From Cordia subcordata (lineage: Eukaryota > Streptophyta > Magnoliopsida > Boraginales > Cordiaceae): a stretch of 64,000 bases of DNA. Location: positions 1,086,001 to 1,150,000 of the forward strand of contig JAPTOF010000007.1 in assembly GCA_028554755.1 (NCBI GenBank), in the 5' to 3' direction. The first letter of the stretch is position 1, and each line of letters opens with the position of its first letter. The notes beneath the pieces are model-generated. The model was not told the origin of the DNA and ran no database searches. It saw only the letters and a list, made by a program, of their open reading frames with translations. Made by a program: the position numbers and the translations under genes. Below, piece by piece: positions 49,791 through 62,164 of the stretch.

Positions 49791-50548
49791 TGTTTACTTG
49801 ATGTTTGTGGACTCAGTTGCAAATGGTAGTCATAAGGGGATAGTATTATTATCAGAAAACATGCAAGAAGTAATTTGACAGTGATACTCACATTTTAGTG
49901 GACTACCTTTTTAGGAAATATTAAAAGTAAGTTTAGTTTTTGATTTTGAAGAGCCAAATTGACTTTTGAATCTTAAAAGTCTATCTTAGAAGAATGAGGT
50001 ATTTTTCATCATAAAATTTGGTTTAAGCGCAAAGTGGACAGAATTTTGGGATTAAATAAAGAAGTAATATCTCTTTGCAGTTTGTAAGGAGGAACTTTAT
50101 TAATTCTTTAGATAAAAGTATACTCATTATTTTTATCATTAACATTTTTGAGCTATAATCATAATTTAAAAATAAAATAATAAATATTGATGATGATGAT
50201 GATGATAAATAATAATAATTAATTGAATTTAATAATAATTAATTTAGAATAATTATATTGTAAATAAAATTTATAAAATATATCTTTTTAATAATTACAA
50301 AAAGAATATATTTTCTTGGTTTTTCAAGAAGTAATTAGCATGAAACGCAATTGATTTTGCGTCTGTGCAAATGCATGGGGTCTATACTAATATTACATCA
50401 AACTAGAGTATACCCCTGTAATACGGGAAATGTATTTTTTCATATATTTATTTATTATTTATGACAATTTTTTTGTATTGTAAGTGAGCATGAAATACAT
50501 ATATATCTTTCAACATTTTATTGTTTGTTAGTTTTTATTACTAACTGT

Positions 50549-52091
50549 TGATGCATCCTAGTAAGTCCACTAATTGTATCAGTAGTATCGGACAAAAGAA
50601 TCTAGATATCGTTCCCATAAAGACAAAAGTTTGTGTTGGCAATTACTTTTAATATTATATATGTTTTTTGAGCAACCAAATAAATTTGAGTAAAAAAATA
50701 AGAAAATAGAAATTTAAACAAAACAAACTAAAAGTGAATTGGAAGAAAACTCAAACTCAAGAAAAAACCAATTGTTATTAAGGTGTTAAATACACAATTC
50801 ACTCTAGTTACCTAGATACTGGGTTTAATTTAGAATTTCAAGATTCAAAGTTGGTGAGCTCTTACTAAATCCTACCTAAGCATTTTTCAAGAATTTGGTT
50901 CTCAACTCAATCTAGACACTACCTCAGAACATTCTAGATTTGAATCACATAAGAACTAAAACTCAAGATTATCCAACCTAAAGGCACCCCCCTTGAAACA
51001 TCCTCCAAATTGAACAAGTTTTGCCACAAATTAATCTAACGGCATAAAGTTTTGCCACAAATTAATCTAACGGCATAAAGTTTTGCCACAAATTAATCTA
51101 ACGGCATGTTTTAAAACATTCCCTAGATTAATAGCTACACAAGAACACACAAAATCATGCTCAAGATTGATTAAGAACAAATCTAACTTCTCTCTTCAAT
51201 ACTTCGCTAAGGAATTGAAATTAATCAAATAAGAATAAGCGTTAAGAACAAAGATTCATGCATAAAAAACCAAAACTGAAATTCGTAAATCAAAACCAAA
51301 CATCCATAATCAACCAGAGTTTCATACTTCCCTTAATAAAAGAAACCACTTAGTACTAAGGGCAAACAAAATAGAAGAATCAGCAAAAGTGTATCTTGAC
51401 ATCATAAGATTTAGAGAAAGGAAGAGAAAAACTTAGTGTAAGGCATAGAGAGGAGTTTTCTTGAGCAATTTGTTCATGTAATCTCGTTCTCCTCACTTCC
51501 TTGTGTTAGATGCCTATCTCTCTCTTCCTTTTCAATTAAGTGTTTTCTCTTCTTCATAGGAAGAAAAGGAGCTCTACATCAAAAAGTTTCCTATTCTAAA
51601 ATTCTTTTTCATAAATAGTTTTTCCATAAAATAACTTTCCTAATCTAACAAAAGAAACAATGCACAATTGTTTACTCTCTTCAAAAAGTTTTCCAAAATC
51701 TTTTAAAATATTAATTTGAAGCTTTCCATAACATTGCTTTTGAAATTCTACTCCCAATTCTCACTAGAGCACTTCATGTACTTCTCGTGAAATTTTTGCA
51801 TGATCATGACCCAGTTATGGAATACTTTGTTTACATTTCTTGTGCTACTCGTGGAAATTTTTTGATTCCAAGGGTTGGCCATGGAATTCCTTGTTTTGCT
51901 GCTCATCAATTAAGCACACCAAAGTCATTCCTAAACAGATAAAACTCATCGACATCAACAGCAAATCATGTCTAGACACTATCAAAGACAATTAAGTACA
52001 AAAACCATGAAATCATCAAACTTTTAACATGAAAATAACCAACTAGACACTAAAAAGGACACTAAAATACCTATAAAAGTAACCTACATCA
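50549..52091 (-). mobile_element. Solo LTR, gypsy-like, minus orientation
   Basis: Ends are TGATGCATCC at 50549 and CTACATCA at 52091. On the minus strand it begins TGATGTAGGTTACTTTTATAG and ends TAGGATGCATCA, with GGGAACGATATCTAGATTC shortly before the end, a layout I recognise from large plant LTRs. No internal region adjoins. Flanks ACTGT and ACCAC are not a clean duplication (two matches plus three transitions), so the boundaries are probable only. Confidence 0.6.
51018..51107. repeat. Three-copy 31-bp tandem repeat inside the LTR
   Basis: GTTTTGCCACAAATTAATCT followed by AACGGCAT starts at 51018, 51049 and 51080, a strict 31-bp period; the third copy is slightly truncated. Confidence 0.93.
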
Positions 52092-52688
52092 ACCACGTTG
52101 TGAAACATATAGTTTTATATAGGAATTGTAAAACAAAAAGGAGGGTAGGATTAATCTAAATGTATTATTTTTAAAAATTATAGTCAAAGTAATATAATAT
52201 ATTTTTTGAAATGTTCTGTAAAAATATATATAGAATGTCATGTATTCTGTTTTTAAAAATAAATTGAATTTTCACGCTTTAATGTATAGACATACAATTT
52301 GTATTAGAAATGCAAAATTTATTATTCTAGTTATTCATGAAGGAAAATTAAAATATCAATATCTAATTTTAAATAGAGGCCATATTTTTTATAACAAAAA
52401 TAAATAACATAGTTTGAATAAAAATTATCTAATAACTGATAAATTATTCATAATTTAAATATCTATGAAAAATCATATAAAATTTAGGAATCCAAGTAAT
52501 ATATATTTTATCAATTAAGTGGGAAAACATATAATACGTAACAAAAAATATGATATATTACACATGTGTGAGAAACAAAACAAATTAGTATTTTTTTATG
52601 TGTTTATTTATTGTTGATAGTTAATTTTTATATTTTCTGTAAAATTAAATAATCTTGAAAAAAATTAATGGAAATATATAGAAGGGGA

Positions 52689-52689
<1 letters not shown>

Positions 52690-52738
<49 letters not shown>
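52690..52738. repeat. AT microsatellite
   Basis: About 24 uninterrupted AT units in very AT-rich intergenic DNA. Confidence 0.93.
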
Positions 52739-52741
<3 letters not shown>

Positions 52742-53386
52742 AGTGTGGCACAATAGGGGCAAAAATATTATTTCATAATATACATTAATACTAATTTAGT
52801 TGACCAAAAATATAATGTTCAATTATGTACAAATAATTAAATTATGAAATAATTTATAATTGAAAAGATAATGTACATTTTAAATTAGGAAATAAAATTA
52901 TTGTATAAATATGATTTTAATTAGTATCAATTACTTGATCTTAAAAATATTGATCGATTAAGATATGACATGAATTAGTGTTTTGAGCAAATCGAAACAC
53001 TAAACTAGTTGAGAAGCTCTTCCTCTGTGTCGCAAGCAAAAATTTAAGTTTTTTCTTTTGCTAAGATTTTAACTTTTTTACCAGCCAATCTATCTACTTG
53101 TTACAAAAATATTATATTTTTGTCAAAGAAAAAACCTTCACACGAAAAAACCCAATACAAGCAAATCTATCTAATTATTAAAAATATAATATTTTTGTCA
53201 AAAAAATACTTCGCGCGAAAAAAAAATAATCCAAAACGACCCTTATTTCTCTGCCATTCGACCATAGCAAACAATAAAGAAAAAGAGTAAAATACCCTCA
53301 TTTTTGGAGGATCCACTTCTACGAAGCCAAACCCACTTAGTTGGACTCCAAGTTCTATTTGATTATTGTAATATTTTACCCATTAA

Positions 53387-54331
53387 TTTAAAGGGTAAAA
53401 AGTCATTTTTCCTTTTAGCTAAAATCCCAAACTCTCTATGGAAGGTAAATTTTACTCATATTTCCCCATATCATCAGCCTTTATCAAATAGAGCCTTATA
53501 TTAAAAAGTATTATTTATTTATTTATTAAAGTAAAAAAAATAATTTGATAAAATTATTCAACAAAAGAATCTACAATTAATTTGCAAATCATAAAATTTT
53601 TAAACCCAAGACTCCTTTGTACTTAGGCGGTAATACTATAATGATGACTATTACATTTATTTAGAAGTTTAAATTTACAAAAAGAAATTTTATTATATTT
53701 ATTTATTAAACTTAACACAAATTGAAGAGCATATGTATATAGCTAGTTAAAAGAAAATGTATGTACATTTAACTTTTTGTAATCATTAATTATTATGCAT
53801 ATACTTTGTAGAATCGAACTGTTCAACTGCTTGGAGTTTTTCGCTTGATCCTTCTATTTCTGCCATCCAATCATCATGTGAGCCATCAAGTGGCACGGAA
53901 CTATGTAATGAGACATTAACTTTAATATCTCAAACCTATATTAATTTCTAAAAGTTTATGTTTATTTTATAATGAATTATATTTTCTGTTATTATTAACA
54001 CAAGTTTAATAAATAAATAGATAAGAAATAAAAAGAGTAAAATGTAATTTTTTATTAACAAAAAATTTGCCGATAAAGTATTTTTATTTTTAATTTAAAA
54101 TTAAAAATTTTATTATTTGTGAATTAATTATAGATTTTTTTGTTGAATAATTTTATCAAGTTATTTTACTTTTTACTTTAGTAAATAAATGCAAAACACT
54201 TTCTAATATAAGGCTAAAAAAAATGCTCTATTTGGTAAAGTTTGATGGCATGGAAGAATACGAGTAAAATTTACATTTCACGGTAAAGTTTGGGATTTAA
54301 ATTAGGGGAAAATAGTTTTTACCCATTTAAA
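53387..54331. repeat. Large inverted repeat upstream of SF3B6
   Basis: The left arm 53387-53604 is matched, as reverse complement, by the right arm 54102-54331. Shared words include AATCCCAAACT, GTAAATTTTACTC, CAAATAGAGC, CCTTATATTA and GATAAAATTATTCAACAAAA. The arms are about 220 bp with a spacer of about 500 bp. A further copy of the arm sequence lies at 42060-43610. It looks like an old non-autonomous DNA element. It ends about 235 bp before the SF3B6 start. Confidence 0.75.
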
Positions 54332-54425
54332 AACATGACATCTTAATTTTTTTTGGGGAAAAAAATAGCATTTAACTCATTCTCATCTAACCTCAAATAA
54401 TCTGCATAAACCGCCTATAATTTGC

Positions 54426-54429
<4 letters not shown>

Positions 54430-54471
<42 letters not shown>
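54430..54471. repeat. TG/TA microsatellite in the SF3B6 upstream region
   Basis: Short TG units pass into about 18 TA units, ending about 95 bp before the SF3B6 start codon. Confidence 0.9.
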
Positions 54472-54476
<5 letters not shown>

Positions 54477-54566
54477 GAATAAGTACAAAGCCGAAAATAT
54501 TTTAACCCCAATTCGCCAAATCCCTAATTTTCAGCCCCAATACCCAACACCACCGCCACCACCGCC

Positions 54567-54938
54567 ATGGCAACGATCAGCTTGCGGAAGGCCAACACTC
54601 GTCTGCCGCCGGAAGTGAACCGCGTATTGTACGTCCGCAACTTGCCGTTCAACATCACGAGCGAGGAGATGTACGACATATTCGGCAAGTACGGAGCCAT
54701 CCGGCAGATTCGGATCGGCACCAACAAGGACACCCGCGGCACCGCCTTTGTCGTCTACGAGGATATCTACGACGCCAAGACCGCCGTCGACCACCTCTCC
54801 GGGTTCAACGTCGCGAACAGGTACCTCATCGTTTTGTATTACCAGCAGGCCAAGATGAGCAAGAAGTTTGATCACAAGAAGAAGGAAGAGGAGATTGTGA
54901 AGCTTCAGGAGAAATATGGCATCTCCAAAGATAACTAG
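54567..54938 (+). CDS. SF3B6: Splicing factor 3B subunit 6 (SF3B6 / p14 / SF3b14a)
   Basis: A 123-residue RRM protein of the SF3b complex in U2 snRNP; it lies next to the branch-point adenosine in the spliceosome. A single RRM spans about residues 18-95, with RNP2 LYVRNL (21-26) and RNP1 RGTAFVVY (57-64). Tyr22 lies in RNP2, at the position of the residue that contacts the branch adenosine in human p14. The Lys-rich C-terminal tail ([20 protein letters not shown]) completes the family-typical length. Intronless. The start is preceded by CCACCGCC and gives ATGG, a good context. The coding sequence is GC-rich at the start compared with its surroundings. Very secure. Confidence 0.98.
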   Translation: MATISLRKANTRLPPEVNRVLYVRNLPFNITSEEMYDIFGKYGAIRQIRIGTNKDTRGTAFVVYEDIYDAKTAVDHLSGFNVANRYLIVLYYQQAKMSKKFDHKKKEEEIVKLQEKYGISKDN

Positions 54939-54944
54939 TAATTC

Positions 54945-56010
54945 GAATAACTATTAGCTGTTGAGACTTTTTTCCATGCCTTTGTATTAAAATTGAGCGA
55001 AGTCTTATCGTTATTAGGTGGGATTAGATTACATGAACGTGTGGCGAATTTTTAGAACAAAAGAGGAAAAAGAAAAGGGGCTAATATGATGTTGAAGGAA
55101 TTAATATGAAATTGTTGCTTTTTTGCTGGATTTTGTATAATTGTATTAGTATTAGTTGTTGATACTTTTTTTGTGTCCTCGTACCAAATTGAACTAAATC
55201 TTATCCTATTATGTGGAGTTGAATAGTTGAATATATGAATGTGTGTCGAATTTGTAGAACAGAAGAGGGAAAGAAAAAGGGACTAATATGATGTTGTTGC
55301 CTTTTTGTACTTATGGGGTTCTTATTTTATTGTTAGTTTTTTTCATGCTAGATTAATCCAAGCCATATCGAATGAGTAGGGAATTAATATGAAATTGTTG
55401 CTTGTTTTTTTTTAAGTAACTTTTGGGTTTTGTATTGGGTTGATGGTTGTACTTGGAAATTTAGTTGAATTCCTAAGTTTGTGAAGTGGGTGTTGCTTTC
55501 TGTTTTCTGGTATGAGTTTTTGGTGTCTTCGTAATGTAAGACTTCTGAGTTCTATCTTGCTATGTTGTGAGTTTGATTATGTATATGTGACAAAGCCACT
55601 TGTATTTACACTTCTTCGTAAAGGAAAAAGAATTAATACGATGCTCTTGTGGTTTTCTTTGTGTAGTTAGATTGATGGTGTAGTTGGAAGCTAAGGGAGA
55701 TTATGACTTTGTGAATAGGGGTTGCTATTTCTTTATTTGTTCATTTGGTAATAGTTCTGAGACCCTGAATGTTAAACAAACTATGGTTTAGCTTACCAGG
55801 TGGGTTGTTTGCATACATTTTATGGCACTTCTCAGTTCATTTTGATGAGATTTTTTCATAAACTAAAAAGAGTTGATATGGTGCTATTGCTCTGTACTTT
55901 TGGGTTATGTATGGGTGTTCTTGGGTTGATGGTGTAGCTGAAATAAATGGTTTTTCCAGCATCATGAAGCGGATGTTGCTATCCTTTTTGGTCTAGAATT
56001 TGGTGTTTTC
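54945..56010 (+). repeat. Decayed tandem array in the SF3B6 3' region
   Basis: Four or five diverged copies of a unit of roughly 180-300 bp. Recurrent blocks, in order: TGTTGAGACTTTTTT / TGTTGATACTTTTTT; ATTGARCRAARTCTTATC; a GTGTGKCGAATTT block; an AAGAGGRAAAGAAAAGGG tract; AATTAATATGAAATTGTTGC; then TTGGGTTGATGGTGTAG with GTGGGTGTTGCT. The first copy starts within the probable 3' untranslated region of SF3B6. Copy edges are approximate. Confidence 0.65.
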
Positions 56011-58423
56011 TCTTTTACTAAGTTGTTACATTTTTTTCTTTCTTCCATCTCCCCACGTGCAGGATTCCTCCTGCTTTCTTTTCGTTTTGTTTCAGCATGG
56101 GAGGATCATTAGTAGTAAATTGATGGAAAATTAGCGGTCACAGGATGCGGAGAGAAGTACAAGATAGATGTCATAAAATGTTCGGTGTTTGTTATCCGTT
56201 CGAGAACCTAGTAATTTTCCAAATGCCATCAGACTTCATCTCATTCTAGTAGTTCTGTAGGATAGTTCATGATACTTGAGGCAGGTGTATGAAACAAAAG
56301 AATTAGGCTAATGATTTCTGCCTCTTCCTTTTGTATATACTCTTTTAGTTGTTATCACCCTGTAATGGGGTTTGGTGGGGAGTATAAGGTTGGAGTGAAG
56401 AGTTTGTTGTATCTTGTTAATGTTAGTATGGCTGTTGGTGTGCGGTTAAACATGTGAGCTCCGATTTTTTATTGACTTTGTTTCTTTGTCAGCTGATCAG
56501 TATAGGACAAGTTGATCTTTGGTTTTAGTGTTTGTATTTGAATTCCCTCAATTTATTATTGTTATCGTTTTCAATATAATCCGGTTACTGTCAGGCGGGA
56601 TGTTTATGCCATCCTGTTGGTGAATGCTGGTAGATGTTCATATATACGTCGAAGACTTTTGATCAGTTGGTCAAATTTTTGTTGAGTGAAGTTTTTCATG
56701 GATAGATTTTGCCCCTCGTCTATGGATTATTTACTTTCAGAACTAGCTAATATTTCATCTGTTGTGAATAATGTTTAATTGAACCCATAACTGTGCTAGT
56801 GCGAGAGGCTTGCGGAGTTTATCAGCCTGGTCAAACTAGTAAAAAAGGTCAGCTTTGTCTCATACTTGGTTGGACTATTGTGATGGGGCCGGAGGGCTGC
56901 CCCTGGATCTTAGCACTACTTGCATGAGTATTTCACATTTGTCCCAAGCACAAAAAGCGTCTTTTGTGGTTAGAGTCTTCTGGTGAGGAACTCGGGGTAC
57001 ATGCATTTGTCACCCTGGCCAGAGAACATGTTGCTGTCTCGGTTGTGTTACCGCAAGCTCTGGGGAAGTCAGAATGAGAGAGCACTCATCTTGGGGTGGG
57101 TTTACTACTTAGATGGTTTCAGCAGATATCCACTTTGGACTACTGCTGTTGTCCGGATGTGACTTCCAAGTGCTATATCTGTAATGCTTTTGGCATGCTT
57201 AGAAGTAACCAAAGGGTTTACTGTCAGTCATCAGAACCATTCTGTATGTTTTCATCTTAGACTTGATTACAGGAAAACTGATGAAGATTTGTAGAAATCT
57301 GACCTTCCCCTCTCAGTCCAACCTCTGCTGTCTCCGGACGTACCTCTCACGTGCCACTCTCTCTCAAGCGATCAAAACGGCTAATGTTCATCTTTTTTTA
57401 TGATAAATGCTGGTAGTTTTGGTAGATCTTCATGTATTCTTTAGCTAATGAATGCTTAATAGTTCGATATTAAATTAAATCAAGTCTTATTGGAGAGGGA
57501 GATGTCAGCTTACGACTCTTACAAAATATTTGTAGCTGTCTTTGAGTTGAGCTTGGTGTTTATTTTCTAAGAGAGAACCACAAATTTCTCAAAGTAAGAT
57601 TTTGAGCTACTGTATTGTGTGTAATTTCAGAGAGCTCTTTGCAGTGGATGGTTTCTTGGTAATTAGATTGGATACACTTAACTGGTTTCGTTGTGTCTCA
57701 ATGAAACAAGATTAAATCTTACCTATTCATTCTAAAAATCTTAATTACTTCACCTTGTTTTCTTTCTTTAAAAGGAAATTGGTTTTTAAAATGAATGGTT
57801 GAGACTTACCCTTGAAATATGTGTGAAGAACCATAAATCATGGATCAGTTGAGTTATTAAAATTATAAATAAACACGATAATATTTTTCTACGAGCTTAA
57901 ACTCTTAAATGAACATCAGAGTCTAAATATTGAAAGGTCATAGGGTTGAATTTCACTGTTACCAACTTAAAAAAAAATTATAGTTGTCCACATGCAAGGT
58001 TAAAAAACCAATTTTTGCCTATCCATGAGGAAAATGAATTAGTATCCTGGTGGCAACACTAACAAGAGATTAATAGATGACATTAAAAGTTTTGCTTCAA
58101 AATCGCAATTTGAAATCATCCAAACGAGTTAAGTTCTATTTTCATTACCATAGCTACATTGGTTTTACCAAAAGCTCAAGATGATTAACTCACCAGTTGC
58201 TTTCAACTACATGAAAAGTAACGAAAACTTTGTACAACTTTGAGATTGATACAGGCATGCAGATTCAGGACTAGGTACCAATTACAAGTGATTTGACATA
58301 ATCTACACTAAAAATGTGTCCTATGATTGTAGCCTTGTGAAATATGAATGCCTATCTTCCTGCAGGTAAGGGAACAATAGCCTGATACTAATGTACATGG
58401 AACACCAGCAACAGTCAAGACCC
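56011..58423. other. Intergenic between SF3B6 and the TGA gene
   Basis: No protein gene recognised. The composition is less AT-extreme than elsewhere, so transcribed non-coding sequence cannot be excluded. A degenerate TRIM copy lies at about 57855-58050. Confidence 0.6.
57855..58050 (+). mobile_element. Degenerate TRIM copy
   Basis: Matches the TRIM at 574-842 in order: AATAAAC, a GAGCTTAAACTCTTAAATGA block (LTR end), ATCAGAGTCTA (part of the primer-site region), a GGTTGAATTTCACTGTTACC block and TTGTCCACATGCAA. Part of the LTR end and primer site is deleted. No target duplication sought successfully. Confidence 0.5.
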
Positions 58424-61400
58424 TTACTCTCGCGGCCGGGCAAGCCAAAGAGAGCTGAGTGCTCGAAGCCGAGAGAAATAATCATTGATGGCAAGTAGAG
58501 CACGGGCTGATTGGCGAGTTGTTAGCACCCGGTGCATTTGTTGCAGTGTCTGTTGCCGTAAATTATCAGCCTGCAATAACAGTTCCAACGAGTTACCTAA
58601 GTTGATGGGCAAAGGTTAACTGTATATATAGGTAAGATAGTTATAATGCACTGCAAAGCTCAATGCGCCAAATTATATCCATATAAGAGGGTGGGGATGA
58701 GAGGAGCAGTGAAAACTTATCAGGTGACAGAAGTTATTTTCCACTATACTGCATTATATGCTGGCATTTCTTCATCATGTGTGTTTCAGCTATGGCAACA
58801 ATTTTCACAAAATGAAAGAAAATTTACGAGATTGATAATCAATTGAATCCTGATTCCCCCTTCCTAGATCTTGGGATTGTCCACTTTCCAATGATGTTGC
58901 TTGACAATGAGCTACTATATGAGATATTATTGAAACGGAGACTTTAGGTGGTCCACGACCAAGGCATCGGTGACAAAAGAAATGCGAGAAGAGCATTTAG
59001 AAAGTACAGGAAATACCAAATTTTGATGCATAACTCGATTCTTATTCTGAAAAGGAGAACAGTGAAAACTCATAAAACTTCTGGGTTATATTTTTCAGAA
59101 ATCATCTTGGCATAATGGTATCTTGTATAAAAGAGCCTAATTTAACATGAATACCAGCACAAAAACGGGAAACGTAAACTGGATGCAAGTAGGACCCAGA
59201 TCAGCAGACCAAAAGGGAATAGACTGACCTGTCGGATAAAGCCCTCAAGAGTTCCTAGTTTTCCCATTGCCATTGCCATTTGACCCATGTAGTTAGCTAC
59301 ATTCCCTGATGAACCTGATGGGCCAAGAGACCCCGCCAAAGTCTCAGCCAAGGACTGCTGTAATGCCTCCATCCCCTGCGACAAGGCATCTTCGGCCTGT
59401 TGAGAGGACTGTTGCAAATTGTTGATGGCCAATAACTGCTGCTCAGTCAAAGGCTCCAACTGATTTACAAGAAGCTGGAACCAGAAATTCAAATAATAAA
59501 CTAATGAAATAACACAAACTAACTTTGGTGAAGTGAGAAACTACAGTCTCACATAGAAAAAGCAAGAAGTGCTCAAGCATGAATAACTAGTGAACTACTG
59601 ATAAATCAATCAGTAACATGCAGTTGTCCTGTTAGCGGAAAAATTACAGATTAGAAGTTTTGCGAGACCTGATCTGCAATTCATTAATCCCCCAAGAAAA
59701 GCACACCACATAAACTTATGTAAGCAGAGGGATGGAAAGGTGATTTGTTTATCAAAATTGATGATTATACTAGAAGAATCTGATTTCACCTAAAGAATTT
59801 GATTGTATATTATTAAAGACAAAACTTGTATGAGCAATCCTAAATTCAAGAATAATCGTACTCAGAGGCGAGACTTATTTTAGGCCTTGAATATTGTGGA
59901 GGAAACATATCTCAATCTCAAAGTATTCCAGAGATATTCCTTTACTGTATATTAACAAGCTTCTCTAGCATGACATAAGGAGGGAAAGGAAAAGAGAGAA
60001 CTTTATGCCAATAAATAGATGTAGAAATAAATTCATCAATGACATTGTAGATGAGAAAGTGATGATGCATGGCAAGAGGCTGAATATCACATTTGGAATC
60101 TGTGTTCTATAATTCTGTTATTACATCTGTTTGAACTTCGCCAAAATGTCAATAATTTTTTTTAATAAGCCAAGAAAGCAATTAAGGTGAATTTTCATAA
60201 TTCTAGTGACAGCAGTTCCCACTTCTATTATCGCCATCCAGTACCAGCAGGTTCATATTCCCATATTCTGAGTGAAACTTTCGTACAACCTTTCTGACCT
60301 TGATGAAGGGGAAAACCCTGAGAAAAACAAGTGAGGAAGTGTGGAGGCAATAATCTGTTCATTGTATAGTTTACAAAGAGTTGTCTGATTTCCGTCTTAG
60401 TTCTTTCTGACTCTCCCCACAACTGGCAAGAAAGGCAACAAATTTGTCTCTGTGTAATACACAATGCTAAATATCAAAATAGTGGACCTATAGGACACTG
60501 GAAACTGTTGCTCTTCCTCAAATACTTTGTTTCAGATGTCATTTAATCAAGCAGGAAAATATTCCTATGTGATTGAGAAAAGTTTATCCACCGTTAGTCA
60601 GTAAAGTGGGTTAGAAAGTAACAGACAGTCCATACTCATAATTCTGCCTCTTCTTCCAAAATCTGATCAATGAAAAAACATTAGATGATGTAACAGAAAT
60701 ACTACTTATAGTTCTGTTCATCAATAGCTGTTTAAAGATTTATTTTCTGATTTTCATTTTACCATTGCTTTTTGGGGATTCTTTCCTTCTTGCCTTTATC
60801 CACGTTTAGACATCATTGGAGGGCTAGCAGCAAACTTCTGATGCAGACATGGAATATTGTCCTGTAATGTTTGTATAACTACAAGCAATCCCCTTAATGA
60901 ATTAATAAATACAAGCATATGATATAGGTTGCAATTGTGTAAGCCAAAGCAACAGCAAGACACTCTATCACAAGTCCACAATCATTTGATAGGCCACAAT
61001 CATTTGATAGGAAATTCCCCTCACCTTTAGGAGTTCAGATGAACGAAACCCACCAAGCCACAGGAAGCACCTCTCTGCAGGAGTTTTCCACATGCCTGAC
61101 AAAATATGAAAAACATCAGCCTTAGCAGCATCTCCTTTTATTCTGAAGATGTCTTCATAGTGTGCCAAGATGCCATCCACAATGATGCGAAGTTCACCAT
61201 CACCAGCATGGGAGTTGACAGCTCCTCTTAGCTCATTAACTCGTCGGTTGTGTTCTTCCAGCCATCGCGCATATTCTACATCAAATGCCAAGGCTCCTGC
61301 AATGGCAAGGATTAATAGGACATTCTGACATGCAACTCTTCCTAAGCAACGCTTGTGGCAATGTCATTAAGCAATAGAATGTGGCAGCAATTACAGCATC

Positions 61401-62164
61401 AAAGTTGCATGTGCAAAATATCAGTTGAGAACCTAGGTTCGGTTTGATTTTCTCTAACACAACTTTCAATTGGTACTTCTAAATTTACGCATGCCTTGGC
61501 CAGCATTAACTGTATAAATGGATGAATAGACTGTAGCGATCTTTCTAGGAGGAGCATCTTAGTGACTGGATCCTTCATTCTTATGTGTCACTTAGGTAAT
61601 AGTTTAAGTGTTTTAAGTGTGTCCAATTAGAAGAACATGTCCACAAAACAAATTAGCTCTGCCAACTGCCCCAAACTATGAAAGCTTCTTATTCATTCCA
61701 AGCAAAAATAAAAACACCAACCCTTCTATTCACCAAAAGGAGAAAGGAAATCTATCTAGAAAGTAGACAAGATCAGAAATTAGAATGAAGTGCTTATTAC
61801 ATTGAATGATCTAGAAACAAATCAAATATACTGAAGAAGGATAAGAAAGATTGCACTTAAGCAAATTAATGAATTTAAACACAAGCCATTGCGTATGCAT
61901 GTCAAATTTAATGAATATTAGCATTACCATTTCCACTAGTCGATTGAGTTTGATCACCAGAACTTGAAATGAATATACCCTTCATGAAAAGATAACCGCC
62001 AATCAGAAACAATGAATAAAATAAAACAACTGATGATGAAACCAAAGAACCAAAAAACTCCAGCATGTATTGGCATCATCATAAACCTGCTGACGAGCTC
62101 GCTGAAGCTCCTGCTCAAGTTGCGTCAGCTTCATTCTACTGCTCTCTAGCTGCTGGACATAGGC
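58424..62164 (-). CDS. TGA-family bZIP transcription factor (clade II-like), last five exons
   Basis: TGA factors bind TGACG/as-1 elements in the nucleus and, in clade II, work with NPR1 in salicylic-acid responses. Exons (minus): 62164-62087 (zipper, AYVQQLESSRMKLTQLEQEL), 61979-61928 (GIFISSSGDQTQSTSGN), 61296-61025 (DOG1-type region, FDVEYARWLEEHNRRVNELR to WLGGFRSSELLK), 59474-59229 (QLEPLTEQQLLAINNLQQSS to MAMGKLGTLEGFIRQ) and 58570-58424 (ADNLRQQTLQQMHRVLTTRQ to WLARPRE, stop). All junctions are in phase, giving about 265 residues. The exon for the basic DNA-binding region is not seen up to 64000 and must lie beyond. The GIFISSSGDQ block and C-terminus point to TGA2/TGA5/TGA6 rather than TGA1/4. 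Confidence 0.96.

Noticed and set aside
54531..54875. 114-codon minus-strand open frame opposite SF3B6
   Set aside because: Shadow of the GC-rich SF3B6 coding strand; no start context or family similarity, whereas SF3B6 is unmistakable.
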